A DNA stretch of 64,000 nucleotides from Halomonas sp. UBA3074 (GTDB taxonomy: Bacteria > Pseudomonadota > Gammaproteobacteria > Pseudomonadales > Halomonadaceae). The stretch lies in contig NZ_DFBS01000012.1 of assembly GCF_002366715.1 (NCBI RefSeq), positions 214,625 through 278,624 of the forward strand, read 5' to 3'. The position numbers and the translations under genes were made by a program. Below, one piece after another: positions 46,441-54,940 of this stretch; positions within the stretch are counted from its first letter, which is position 1; the number at the start of each line of letters is the position of its first letter. The notes under the pieces are model-generated. The model searched no databases. It worked only from the letters and a program-made list of their open reading frames with translations, and was not told the DNA's origin.

Positions 46441-47185
46441 AGCTGTCCTGTCACTGCAAAATCTACATAAGCGCTTTGGAGCACTACAGGCGACTAACGA
46501 TGTGTCGCTGGATCTTAAGCAGGGAGAAATCCATGCCCTGATTGGTCCCAACGGCGCGGGTAAATCTACGTTAATCGGGCAGATTGCCGGCAGCCTGCGC
46601 CCCGACGAGGGCCGCGTTTATCTGGCTGGTACCGACATTACAACGATGAGCATTGCCGAGCGCGCACGTCTTGGACTGGGGCGGAGCTTTCAGGTGTCAT
46701 CGCTGGCTGAACCGCTTTCAGTGATGCGCAATGTGATGATGGGCGTTCAAGCGCTGCAGAGTCACAGTTTTCGGTTCTGGAAGCCCGTCGCCCGGGATCA
46801 TCACCTGCTCGACCCCGCCTATGCGGCACTAGAACGCATGCAGCTCAGCCACCGCGCCTGGACACCCGTATTCGAGCTTTCCCATGGTGAGCGTCGCCAA
46901 GTGGAAGTCGCCTGCGCCCTGGCGCTCAAGCCCCGCGCGCTACTGCTGGACGAACCCATGGCGGGCCTGGGGCCGGAAGGCTCGGCAAAGCTGACCGAGC
47001 TGCTCGAGGCGCTGAAGCTGGAAGTGCCCATTCTGCTGATCGAACACGACATGGAAGCGGTCTTTCGCCTTGCTGACCGTATCTCGGTGCTGGTGTCCGG
47101 CAGCGTGATCGCCCATGGCGATAGCCACGCCATCAAGCAGGATCCGCGCGTCCGTGAAGCCTACCTGGGAGATGCTGATGCTTAA
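46433..47185 (+). CDS. ABC transporter ATPase, LivG-type
   Basis: A 250-residue ATPase: Walker A GPNGAGKST, the LivG-type long insertion before the signature (FELSHGERRQVEVACAL), Walker B ALLLDEPMAGLG and the switch His in LLIEHDMEAVF. Start ATG 46433 is inside the permease stop region. Works as a pair with the LivF-type ATPase. Confidence 0.92.
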   Translation: MSEAVLSLQNLHKRFGALQATNDVSLDLKQGEIHALIGPNGAGKSTLIGQIAGSLRPDEGRVYLAGTDITTMSIAERARLGLGRSFQVSSLAEPLSVMRNVMMGVQALQSHSFRFWKPVARDHHLLDPAYAALERMQLSHRAWTPVFELSHGERRQVEVACALALKPRALLLDEPMAGLGPEGSAKLTELLEALKLEVPILLIEHDMEAVFRLADRISVLVSGSVIAHGDSHAIKQDPRVREAYLGDADA

Positions 47186-47858
47186 AGTTGCTGACATTGA
47201 GACGTTCTATGGTCCCTCTCAGGCGCTGTTCGGTGTGTCGCTCGAGGTTGCGGCCGGTGAAATGGTTGCCCTGATGGGCCGCAATGGCATGGGCAAGACC
47301 ACCACGATCCGCTCGATCTTCGGGCTGACCCCGGCCAGCCGCGGCACGATTGAGTTCGAGTCGCAGAACATACGCCGCCTGCCCGCGTACCGCATCGCCA
47401 AGGCGGGCCTTGGCCTGGTGCCTGAGGGGCGCCGCTGCTTCCCTAATTTGTCAGTGCGTGAAAACCTGTTGGTCACGGCCCGCCCCGGCGAGTGGACGCT
47501 GGAGAAAGTGGAAACGCTATTTCCGCGCTTGGAAGAACGCCGCGCGCAAATGGCCAAAACGCTCTCTGGCGGTGAACAGCAGATGCTGGCCATTGGACGG
47601 GCGTTGATGACCAACCCGCGCCTGCTGGTGCTGGATGAAGCTACCGAGGGTCTGGCACCGGTGATTCGACAGGAGATCTGGCGGGCGATTCGGCTGCTCA
47701 AGGAGCAGGGTCAGGCCACGCTGCTGGTGGATAAATCGTTAAGCGAAACTCTACCCATCGCTGACCGCTGCACCATTCTGGAAAAAGGCTGCACGGTGTG
47801 GGACGGCAAACCCACCATGTTGGATAGCAGCATTCGCGACCGATACTTGGGCGTGTAG
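47178..47858 (+). CDS. ABC transporter ATPase, LivF-type
   Basis: A 226-residue ATPase: Walker A GRNGMGKTT, AKAGLGLVPEGRRCFPNLSV, signature TLSGGEQQMLAIGRALM and Walker B LLVLDEATEGLAP. The switch position reads LLVDKSLSETL, where Liv-type ATPases usually have VEQ then a later residue; the canonical His is not evident. ATG 47178 follows GGGAG by seven bases and overlaps the LivG-type stop. Confidence 0.9.
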   Translation: MLKVADIETFYGPSQALFGVSLEVAAGEMVALMGRNGMGKTTTIRSIFGLTPASRGTIEFESQNIRRLPAYRIAKAGLGLVPEGRRCFPNLSVRENLLVTARPGEWTLEKVETLFPRLEERRAQMAKTLSGGEQQMLAIGRALMTNPRLLVLDEATEGLAPVIRQEIWRAIRLLKEQGQATLLVDKSLSETLPIADRCTILEKGCTVWDGKPTMLDSSIRDRYLGV

Positions 47859-47908
47859 TTGATAATAACGTTGAGAATAACGTTGGGAATTAAAACAGTG
47901 AGAAAACA

Positions 47909-48316
47909 ATGACGTTTACTACCCAGCGCAAAGTTCGCTTTCAGCACTGCGATCCGGCGGGAATCGTTTTTTATCCACGCTATTTTGAGATGATCAACTC
48001 GGTGATGGAGGACTGGTTCGAGCAGGACTTACACCACGACTTCAATAAGCTACATGTGGAGAGTGGTACCGGGGTTCCCACGGCCGCTATCGACACCCAG
48101 TTTCATGCACCAAGCCGGTTGGGTGAGCTGCTAACGTTCGAATTATTGGTGCAGGCGTTGGGCCGTAGCAGCCTGACTCTGCAGATCACCGCTTACTGCG
48201 GCGACCAAAAACGCTTAACGAGTTGTTCCACCCTAGTTTTTATGGATTTAAATAGCGGTAAGTCGATGCCATGGACCGAGGCAATACGCCAGCGCATTAC
48301 CGTCGATAACTTATAA
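47909..48316 (+). CDS. Hotdog-fold acyl-CoA thioesterase (4-hydroxybenzoyl-CoA type)
   Basis: A 135-residue hotdog protein with the motif VRFQHCDPAGIVFYPRYFEM, whose Asp is the catalytic residue of 4-hydroxybenzoyl-CoA thioesterases. In aromatic-CoA operons such enzymes free CoA from dead-end thioesters. It is 50 bases after the ATPase gene and 11 bases before the Rid gene. Confidence 0.88.
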   Translation: MTFTTQRKVRFQHCDPAGIVFYPRYFEMINSVMEDWFEQDLHHDFNKLHVESGTGVPTAAIDTQFHAPSRLGELLTFELLVQALGRSSLTLQITAYCGDQKRLTSCSTLVFMDLNSGKSMPWTEAIRQRITVDNL

Positions 48317-48327
48317 GGATAGCCATC

Positions 48328-48741
48328 ATGAGTGACGCCACCTTTCATCAGCTTCTTCATCCTTCTCATTGGAAGCCTGCCATCGGCTACGCCAATGGTG
48401 TGTTGGCTACCGGCCAGACGGTTTTTGTAGGCGGTCAGATTGGCTGGAATGCCGACCAAGTGTTCGAAAGCGATGACTTTGTCGTGCAGGTAAACCAGGC
48501 GCTGCAGAATATCGTGGCGATCTTAAAAGAGGCGGATGCAGGCCCAGAGCATATCGTGCGTTTAACTTGGTATGTGACGGATAAAAAGGAGTATTTGGCA
48601 CGGCTTAAAGAGGTGGGCGCTGCCTACCGCGAAGTGCTGGGCAAGCATTTTCCGGCCATGACGATGGTTCAAGTAGCTGGACTTGTGGAAGATCAAGCTA
48701 AGGTAGAAATCGAAGCAACGGCGGTTATTTCGGCTGTATAA
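48328..48741 (+). CDS. Rid (YjgF/UK114) family protein lacking the RidA arginine
   Basis: A 137-residue Rid-fold protein (VFVGGQIGWNAD, VNQALQNIVAIL, VRLTWYVTDKKEYL). Aligned with E. coli RidA, the stretch VEVARLPKD becomes VQVAGLVED, so the Arg that binds the imine/enamine substrate (Arg105 in RidA) is Gly here. It therefore belongs to one of the Rid subgroups without that residue. Next to a putative aminobenzoyl-CoA pathway it may handle a ring-derived enamine by other residues, as the 2-aminomuconate deaminase branch does; this is inference. Last gene of the operon. Confidence 0.85.
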   Translation: MSDATFHQLLHPSHWKPAIGYANGVLATGQTVFVGGQIGWNADQVFESDDFVVQVNQALQNIVAILKEADAGPEHIVRLTWYVTDKKEYLARLKEVGAAYREVLGKHFPAMTMVQVAGLVEDQAKVEIEATAVISAV

Positions 48742-48773
48742 AATTGCTTACTGAGAGATAACACTGAGCACGA

Positions 48774-48870
48774 GAACGGAATAGCCTGCAGCGGGGGTCT
48801 TTCGCCATGGATGGCGAAAGTAGCGCCCAGGGATGGGTTCACAGCGCCCCCGCGGAAGGCTATTGCGTTC
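48774..48870. repeat. 97-bp nested inverted repeat
   Basis: Outer arms GAACGGAATAGCC and GGCTATTGCGTTC pair at 12 of 13 positions, then GCGGGGG pairs with CCCCCGC, and inside lies a perfect 10-bp hairpin CTTTCGCCAT-GG-ATGGCGAAAG (48799-48820). It lies between two convergent genes and has no T-run. It looks like an interspersed structured repeat that may also end transcription from both sides. Confidence 0.8.
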
Positions 48871-48892
48871 CACTCAGAGCTAAGGCGTGTTC

Positions 48893-49744
48893 TTATAACC
48901 CGTGAAACCCTTTAATCCACTCCATAAAGCAGCCATCGTTTAGATAGTGCTCAAGAATCGAGAAGTGATCGACATCGGGAAGTAGCTGCTGGGTAACGGT
49001 TTGGCCTTGCTGGTTCAAGTGCTCAGCGTAGCTACTCATCTGCCGTTCAAACTCGTCTGACTCCAGGGCTCCTGCTACCAACTTAATAGGAGTAGGCACC
49101 CTGCACGGCAGCCATAAGGGGCTGAATTCCTGTACATCACGCCCGCTAAGCTGAAGTTTGGGTTGCAGCCACGACCAAGGGAAGGGTCGCAGGTCATATA
49201 AGCCACTGATGCAGAGCGCGCCGCGAATCAGTTGGTTGGGTAAACCATACGAACCCTCCCAGTCCGTCGCCATCAGCATGGCGCATAGATGCCCGCCCGC
49301 CGAGTGGCCCGAAATACTCAGCTGTTCAGGATCGACGCCCACCTCAGCGGCATGCTTGTAGAGATAGGCAATCGCGGCCTGGCTCTGCCGCACAACCTCA
49401 CTGAAACGCACCTGTGGGCAGAGTGCGTAGTTGACCACTGCGACGGTGATACCGGCACCGACCAGATCATCGACGATAAAGCTGAATTCACGGTGACTCA
49501 GTGAACGCCAATAGCCGCCATGGAAGAAGACATGGACGGGGGCATTCGGGTTATCGGCATGGAAGATATCCATACGCTCAGCAAGCGTTGGGCCATAAGG
49601 TAGATCGAGCGTTACACGGTGACGTATACGTGACGCTTCACTGCGCTGACGCCAATCCTTTACCAACATCAACGGGTCTCGACCAATCATCGGATCGTAG
49701 GCGCGGTCGATCTCTTCCTGAGTCGTGAAGTGTTGATAAAGCAT
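48893..49744 (-). CDS. Alpha/beta hydrolase, kynurenine-formamidase-like
   Basis: A 283-residue alpha/beta hydrolase. The oxyanion motif HGGYWRSLSHREFS, nucleophile SGHSAGGHL and final catalytic His in DVDHFSILEHY match the arylformamidase group, which hydrolyses N-formylkynurenine to kynurenine. AAGGAG is seven bases before ATG 49744. It faces the putative anthranilate operon tail to tail; formamidase plus kynureninase would supply anthranilate from tryptophan, but no kynureninase or dioxygenase gene is in the window. Another carboxylesterase function is possible. Confidence 0.75.
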   Translation of the reverse strand: MLYQHFTTQEEIDRAYDPMIGRDPLMLVKDWRQRSEASRIRHRVTLDLPYGPTLAERMDIFHADNPNAPVHVFFHGGYWRSLSHREFSFIVDDLVGAGITVAVVNYALCPQVRFSEVVRQSQAAIAYLYKHAAEVGVDPEQLSISGHSAGGHLCAMLMATDWEGSYGLPNQLIRGALCISGLYDLRPFPWSWLQPKLQLSGRDVQEFSPLWLPCRVPTPIKLVAGALESDEFERQMSSYAEHLNQQGQTVTQQLLPDVDHFSILEHYLNDGCFMEWIKGFHGL

Positions 49745-49771
49745 GCCGGTCTCCTTATCACTGACGCACGG

Positions 49772-50272
49772 TTAACCCCGGCTTTTAAAAAACAGCATCC
49801 TTAACGGGGCGATCGCCAGAATGGCAAAACCGATCAGTGTCCATGCAGGTAGCGATAGACCCAACAGGGAGAAATCAATATTGGCACACTCCCCCGAACC
49901 CGTTAACACCATGGCCACGACATCCTGCATAGGTAGGATATCCATCATGTAATCGAGCCCAGGGCCGCAGGAAGGCACCTCGTCAGCGGGCAAGCCTTGC
50001 AGCCACACATGACGCCCGGCGATAAAGGCACCGGTGCCCACGGCAACCAGCGCCAGCAAACCGTAAATCACCTTACCCACGCGACCGGCCGGGCTGTGGA
50101 TAGCGGCAATGGCAAACACAATGCCCGCCGCGATGACCGCCACGCGCTGGAAGATACACAGCGGGCAAGGTTCAAAGCCACCGATATGCTCAAGCCCTAG
50201 AGCTACTGCCATCATTAAAACGCAAAAAGCTAACCCGGCCAGGGCCGTCGAGCGAAAGGACTGCAGGATCAT
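49772..50272 (-). CDS. dsbB: Disulfide bond formation protein B
   Basis: A 166-residue inner-membrane quinone-linked oxidase with four helices that reoxidises DsbA. The first redox pair is in FEPCPLCIFQ and the second pair is Cys in VPSCGPG and GECANID. Length is normal. Its ATG overlaps the gshA stop by 4 bp, pairing two thiol-redox genes in one transcript. Confidence 0.95.
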   Translation of the reverse strand: MILQSFRSTALAGLAFCVLMMAVALGLEHIGGFEPCPLCIFQRVAVIAAGIVFAIAAIHSPAGRVGKVIYGLLALVAVGTGAFIAGRHVWLQGLPADEVPSCGPGLDYMMDILPMQDVVAMVLTGSGECANIDFSLLGLSLPAWTLIGFAILAIAPLRMLFFKSRG

Positions 50273-51921
50273 TGACGAACCTCAGGTGGCAGCGCCGATA
50301 AGGCGCGGGACTCGCGAGCTTTTGTGAAATAGACCTGTAGAAACTCCTCAAAGGTCTCTTCATCAGCGGCTTCAATATCGTGCTGTTGCTGATGCGAGGT
50401 CTCAATCAGCTGGGCAAGCAGTGCTTCGCGGCTGCGCTGCATCGGTTCTGCTTTAAGCTGTTCCGCCTGCTCCTGGGCCAGGCTAAGCATCAAATCACTC
50501 AGCGAGCCGCCGTTCGCTTTGAGCCTCTCTAGCACCTGGGCTGATGGCGTTAGTGAAGGGTCTGTAAGGCGCGGGGCGAGTTCTGACAGAGCATCTGCAT
50601 GAGGACTGCCCTCTTCGACGGCATCTAACAATCGAGCGACTTCCCCCATCTCGGCGAAAATTTGTTCGCCCCATTCCCGCACTGAAGTGGTTTCGCCGTG
50701 ATTATAGAGTTCAAGCTCAGGATCACGGCCGCGTTCGACGACCCAACGACGGTTGTCGTCTAAGCGGTCACACTCTTCGTCGGAGATCCACGGGCTGTCG
50801 CTGAGCAGGCACCACATCAGGAAAGTGTCCACAAAGCGCATCTGGGTTTCGGTCACGCCGAGCGGATCGAAGGGGTTGAGGTCCAGACAGCGCACTTCGA
50901 TGTACTCCACGCCGCGAGCTTCGAGGGCCTGGCTGGGCGTCTCGTTATGCTTGGCGACACGCTTGGGACGAATATCGCTGTAGTACTCGTTTTCGATCTG
51001 CAGAATGTTGGCGTTTAGCTGACGCCACTCACCATCGACGTTAACCCCCATTTTCTCGTAGTCCGGCCAAGGCGACGAGATGGCATGGCGAAGGGTGTTG
51101 ACGTAATTGGAGAGCGAGTTAAAACAGATCTTGAGCTGGGACTGCACCTTGTTCTGGTAACCCAGGTCCGACATACGCAGCGTCGTTGCATACGGCGCGA
51201 AGTAGGTATCGTCGCTGAGTGACTGCAGTTTTTCCGGCACTTTCTTGTCGCCGGGTAAAAAGCTCTTATCGATAGCCGGTGAGGCACCAAACAGATAAAG
51301 CAGCAACCAGCTATGCCGACGGAAGTGGCGAATCATCCCGAAATAGCGGGTTGAGCGGTAATCATTAAAGGGAATATTGGTGGCTTTTTCCATCTCACGC
51401 AGGGCGTGCCACATATCGTCCGGCAGCGACACGTTGTAGTGAACGCCCGCAATCGCCTGCATGATGCGGCCGTAGCGCATGTCCAACCCTTTGCGGTAAA
51501 CATGCTTCATGGTGCCGACATTGGAGCTGCCGTAATCCGCTATCGGTACGCTGTCGTTGCCCGAGAGCCGCGACGGCATGCTGCCGGGCCAGATCCACTC
51601 GTTTTCCAGGTGGTGATAGGTAAAGGTGTGCAGATCAGACAAAAAGCACAGCGCTTCACCCGGCTGGGAGTATACGGGCGTGATGTACTCCAATAGCGAT
51701 TCTGAATAATCCGTGGTGATATGCGGGTGGGTAAGTTTAGAGCCCAGCGCGTGCGGATGCGGCGTTTGCGCAATGTGGCCATTGGCATCAACCCGCAACC
51801 CCTCTTTTTCAAGCCCACGACGCAGGCGGCCCAACCGACCAAGGCGCGCACTGGGAATCAGGCGCTCGACTTGCGCGGTCAGCGCAGATGGCACAGTGAG
51901 TGGTTCAGGCAAGGTGAACAC
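50269..51921 (-). CDS. gshA: Glutamate-cysteine ligase
   Basis: First step of glutathione synthesis. The 550-residue protein matches the gammaproteobacterial GshA type: RRGLEKEGLRV near the start, TTDYSESLLEYITP, FTYHHLENEWIWPGSMP, GVHYNVSLPD and EVRCLDLNPFDPLGV. Length is slightly above the E. coli 518. Upstream of dsbB with a 4-bp overlap. Confidence 0.95.
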   Translation of the reverse strand: MFTLPEPLTVPSALTAQVERLIPSARLGRLGRLRRGLEKEGLRVDANGHIAQTPHPHALGSKLTHPHITTDYSESLLEYITPVYSQPGEALCFLSDLHTFTYHHLENEWIWPGSMPSRLSGNDSVPIADYGSSNVGTMKHVYRKGLDMRYGRIMQAIAGVHYNVSLPDDMWHALREMEKATNIPFNDYRSTRYFGMIRHFRRHSWLLLYLFGASPAIDKSFLPGDKKVPEKLQSLSDDTYFAPYATTLRMSDLGYQNKVQSQLKICFNSLSNYVNTLRHAISSPWPDYEKMGVNVDGEWRQLNANILQIENEYYSDIRPKRVAKHNETPSQALEARGVEYIEVRCLDLNPFDPLGVTETQMRFVDTFLMWCLLSDSPWISDEECDRLDDNRRWVVERGRDPELELYNHGETTSVREWGEQIFAEMGEVARLLDAVEEGSPHADALSELAPRLTDPSLTPSAQVLERLKANGGSLSDLMLSLAQEQAEQLKAEPMQRSREALLAQLIETSHQQQHDIEAADEETFEEFLQVYFTKARESRALSALPPEVRQ

Positions 51922-52058
51922 TCCTTGTCAGTAAAGCCCGCCGTGAGCGGGCCTTGGTGTAGTCAGGTGGCATCGCCATCATCGCTGTTCGAAAGTAGAC
52001 AACAGGATATGGCGGCAACTATGTTCTTTTCAAGATATGGCTTTTTCAAGGCGCGCGA

Positions 52059-54416
52059 CTATTTGCCGCCGCGCGCTTTTAACAGCGCCGCACCTAACGC
52101 GCCCATAGGGGCCGCTGTTTCGGTAGACTTTGCACTGTCGCGCTGGCTGCGCGCAGGTTTACGCGAGCCGCTACGCGGATCTGTAGGCGAACCACTGCCC
52201 TTATTGGCTGCGTTTTCAGTTTCCGGCTGGTCATCCAAGCGCATCGACAGCCCTACCCGCTTACGCGGAATATCCACACTCATGACTTTGACGGTGACGA
52301 TGTCCCCGGCTTTTACGACGCTGCGTGGGTCGTCGATAAAACGATCCGACAGTGCTGAGATATGCACTAGGCCGTCCTGGTGAACACCAATATCTACAAA
52401 AGCACCGAAGTGCGTCACGTTCGTCACCGTGCCTTCCAGCACCATCGAAAGCTTAAGATCATTAAGCGTTTCGACCCCTTCGCGGAACTCGGCGGCTTTA
52501 AATTCCGGACGCGGATCGCGGCCAGGCTTATCAAGCTCTTTCAAGATGTCGCTGACCGTGGGTACACCAAAGCGTTCATCGGCGAAGTCGGCAGGCTTTA
52601 ACGCTTTTAGCGCTGTGCTGTCGCCGATTAAACCGCGCACTTCACGGCCGCTCTGCTTGGCGATCCGCTCTACCAAGGGGTAGGCCTCAGGGTGAACGGC
52701 GCTGGCATCCAGAGGGTTATCGGCGTTATGGATACGCAGGAAACCGGCGCACTGCTCAAAGGTTTTTGCGCCCAAGCGGCTGACTTCCAGCAGCTCTTTA
52801 CGGCTTTTGAAGGCACCTTTGACATTGCGCTGGGCAACGATGTTTTCAGCCAACGCCGTGCTCAAACCCGCCACTCGCGAAAGCAGCGCACTGGAAGCAG
52901 TATTGAGATCGACACCCACGGCGTTAACACAGTCTTCAATCACCACCTCCAGGCTACGCGATAGCTGTACCTGGGAAACATCGTGCTGATACTGGCCTAC
53001 ACCAATGGATTTGGGTTCGATTTTCACCAATTCAGCGAGAGGGTCTTGCAGGCGGCGGCCAATCGAGACAGCGCCCCGCACGGTGACATCCAGATCGGGC
53101 ATTTCCCGGGAAGCATACTCTGAAGCGGAATAGACCGAAGCCCCCGCTTCCGACACCATCACTTTGCTCACGCGGTGGTCAGGCGCCAACGCTTTCAGTA
53201 ACTCGCCCGCCAGCTTGTCGGTTTCGCGGCTGGCGGTACCGTTGCCTACCGCAATCAGCTCGACGCCGTGCTGCTTGACCAGCTTGGCCAGCACGCTCAA
53301 AGACTCATTCCACTGGTTTTGCGGTGCGTGCGGGTAGATGGTGGTGTGATCCACAAACTGGCCGGTGGCATCGATCACCGCGATCTTGCAGCCGGTGCGC
53401 TGACCAGGGTCGATAGCCAGTGTCACTTTCTGCCCCGCTGGCGCGGCTAGCAGCAGGTCTTTGAGGTTGGCCGCGAAGACCTCGATCGCCGTCAATTCAG
53501 CCTGCTCCCGCAAGCGGCCGAGCAACTCGGTTTCAAGTGCCGTGTAGAGCTTCACGCGCCAGGTCCAGCGCACCACTTCCGCTAACCATTTATCCGCCGG
53601 GCGGCCCTGGTCGCTGATGCCGAACTGCTTGGCAATCGTCACCTGGGCGGGGTGCACCGGCGCTTCCTCTTCACCGGGCAGGCGGATCGACAGGCTCAAT
53701 ACGCCTTCGTTGCGCGCCCGGAACATAGCCAAGGCGCGGTGTGATGGCGCTTTGGCGAGCTTTTCATCGTGTTCGAAGTAGTCGGAGAACTTAGCGCCCT
53801 CCTGCTGCTTGCCTTCCAGCACGCGGGCGCTTAATTCGCCCTCTTGCCAGAGGCGTTCGCGCAGTTGGCCAATCAGTTCGGGGTCTTCGGCAAAGCGTTC
53901 CATCAAGATCTGCTTGGCACCATCCAGCGCTGCCTTTGCATCTTCGATGGCAGGGATATCACCCTCAGCCGGACGCAGGTAGTTTTCCGCTTCGCTTTCC
54001 GGGTTAAGCGTTGGATCGGCGAGCAGCGCATCGGCCAACGGCTCTAACCCCGCCTCACGCGCAATCTGCGCCTTGGTACGACGCTTCTTCTTGAACGGCA
54101 GATATAAATCTTCCAACCGCTGCTTGGTCTCAGCGGCCTCGATGCTCGCTTTCAATGGGCCGTCCAGCTTGCCCTGCTCATCGATGGCGGCGAGAACAGC
54201 GGTACGGCGCTCTTCCAACTCACGCAAGTAGCGCAGGCGCTCATCCAGTTGGCGCAGTTGAATATCGTCCAGCGCGCCGGTGACTTCTTTACGGTAACGG
54301 GCAATAAACGGCACGGTGGCGCCGCCATCCAGCAACTCCACCGTGGCGGCGACTTGTTCGGGTCTTACGCTTAGCTCGGTGGCCAAACGGGAAATAATAC
54401 GCTGATTGACATCCAT
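52059..54416 (-). CDS. tex: Tex-family RNA-binding transcription accessory protein
   Basis: A 785-residue protein of the usual Tex size: the N-terminal helical part with VPFIARYRKEVTGALDD and YLPFKKKRRTKAQIAREAGLEPLAD, a YqgF/RNase H-like part (AIDPGQRTGCKIAVID), helix-hairpin-helix repeats (VGVDLNTASSALLSRVAGL), and an S1 domain near the end (EGTVTNVTHFGAFVDIGVHQ), then a low-complexity basic tail. ATG 54416 (MDVNQRI) fits relatives. Acts in transcription and stress tolerance. Confidence 0.95.
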   Translation of the reverse strand: MDVNQRIISRLATELSVRPEQVAATVELLDGGATVPFIARYRKEVTGALDDIQLRQLDERLRYLRELEERRTAVLAAIDEQGKLDGPLKASIEAAETKQRLEDLYLPFKKKRRTKAQIAREAGLEPLADALLADPTLNPESEAENYLRPAEGDIPAIEDAKAALDGAKQILMERFAEDPELIGQLRERLWQEGELSARVLEGKQQEGAKFSDYFEHDEKLAKAPSHRALAMFRARNEGVLSLSIRLPGEEEAPVHPAQVTIAKQFGISDQGRPADKWLAEVVRWTWRVKLYTALETELLGRLREQAELTAIEVFAANLKDLLLAAPAGQKVTLAIDPGQRTGCKIAVIDATGQFVDHTTIYPHAPQNQWNESLSVLAKLVKQHGVELIAVGNGTASRETDKLAGELLKALAPDHRVSKVMVSEAGASVYSASEYASREMPDLDVTVRGAVSIGRRLQDPLAELVKIEPKSIGVGQYQHDVSQVQLSRSLEVVIEDCVNAVGVDLNTASSALLSRVAGLSTALAENIVAQRNVKGAFKSRKELLEVSRLGAKTFEQCAGFLRIHNADNPLDASAVHPEAYPLVERIAKQSGREVRGLIGDSTALKALKPADFADERFGVPTVSDILKELDKPGRDPRPEFKAAEFREGVETLNDLKLSMVLEGTVTNVTHFGAFVDIGVHQDGLVHISALSDRFIDDPRSVVKAGDIVTVKVMSVDIPRKRVGLSMRLDDQPETENAANKGSGSPTDPRSGSRKPARSQRDSAKSTETAAPMGALGAALLKARGGK

Positions 54417-54503
54417 AAATTGCAACTAACTCATGCAGCATTTTTTAGTGCCCACAAGGTATCACAAACCCACCACGGCTGGCATGACCTTAAGAATAGC
54501 CCC

Positions 54504-54574
54504 GAGATTGCTTCACTACGTTCGCAATGACCTCCCACTTGTCATTGCGAGGAGCGCAGCGACGCGGCAATCTC
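54504..54574. repeat. REP-like inverted repeat between tex and the DUF1127 gene
   Basis: Right-type arm GAGATTGCTTCACTACGTTC..GCAATGAC (54504-54531) is followed by left-type arm TGTCATTGCGAGGAGCGCAG..GCAATCTC (54540-54574). These are the same two arms as in the 62.5-kb array but in the opposite order. Confidence 0.85.
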
Positions 54575-54587
54575 AACCGGCGGCTGG

Positions 54588-54818
54588 CTAACGACGCCAG
54601 CCACGGTCATCCCAAAACGGCCGGCGCGCTTCGCGCCGAACGGCTTCGCGGCTGATACCAATATCTTTCAGCATATCGTCGCTCAAGTGACGCAATGCAT
54701 AGCGCTCGCGACGCAGTTGTCGCCAACGATAAAACTTTTCCTGCCAGGTTACTTTGCTTGCACACGGCTCCACCTGCTGGCGCTGCGCGTTTTGATGACT
54801 TGCGACTGAACACTCCAT
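54588..54818 (-). CDS. DUF1127 (YjiS-type) small basic protein
   Basis: A 76-residue basic protein. Residues about 25-63 form the DUF1127 helix pair (KFYRWRQLRRERYALRHLSDDML, then KDIGISREAVRRE) found in YjiS and relatives, several of which bind RNA or affect small-molecule homeostasis. GAGGAG lies six bases before ATG 54818, so the upstream Met at 54926 is not used. A divergent LysR gene begins 120 bases away. Confidence 0.85.
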   Translation of the reverse strand: MECSVASHQNAQRQQVEPCASKVTWQEKFYRWRQLRRERYALRHLSDDMLKDIGISREAVRREARRPFWDDRGWRR

Positions 54819-54940
54819 TTCAAGCTCCTCATAGCCGCTTACGACGGCATAGCAAATAAGCGTTGAAGGAAGTATTGAGCAACGTCTAAAATCAATCCAA
54901 CGAATACTCCTTATAAACAACATCAATAAGATTGATACCT

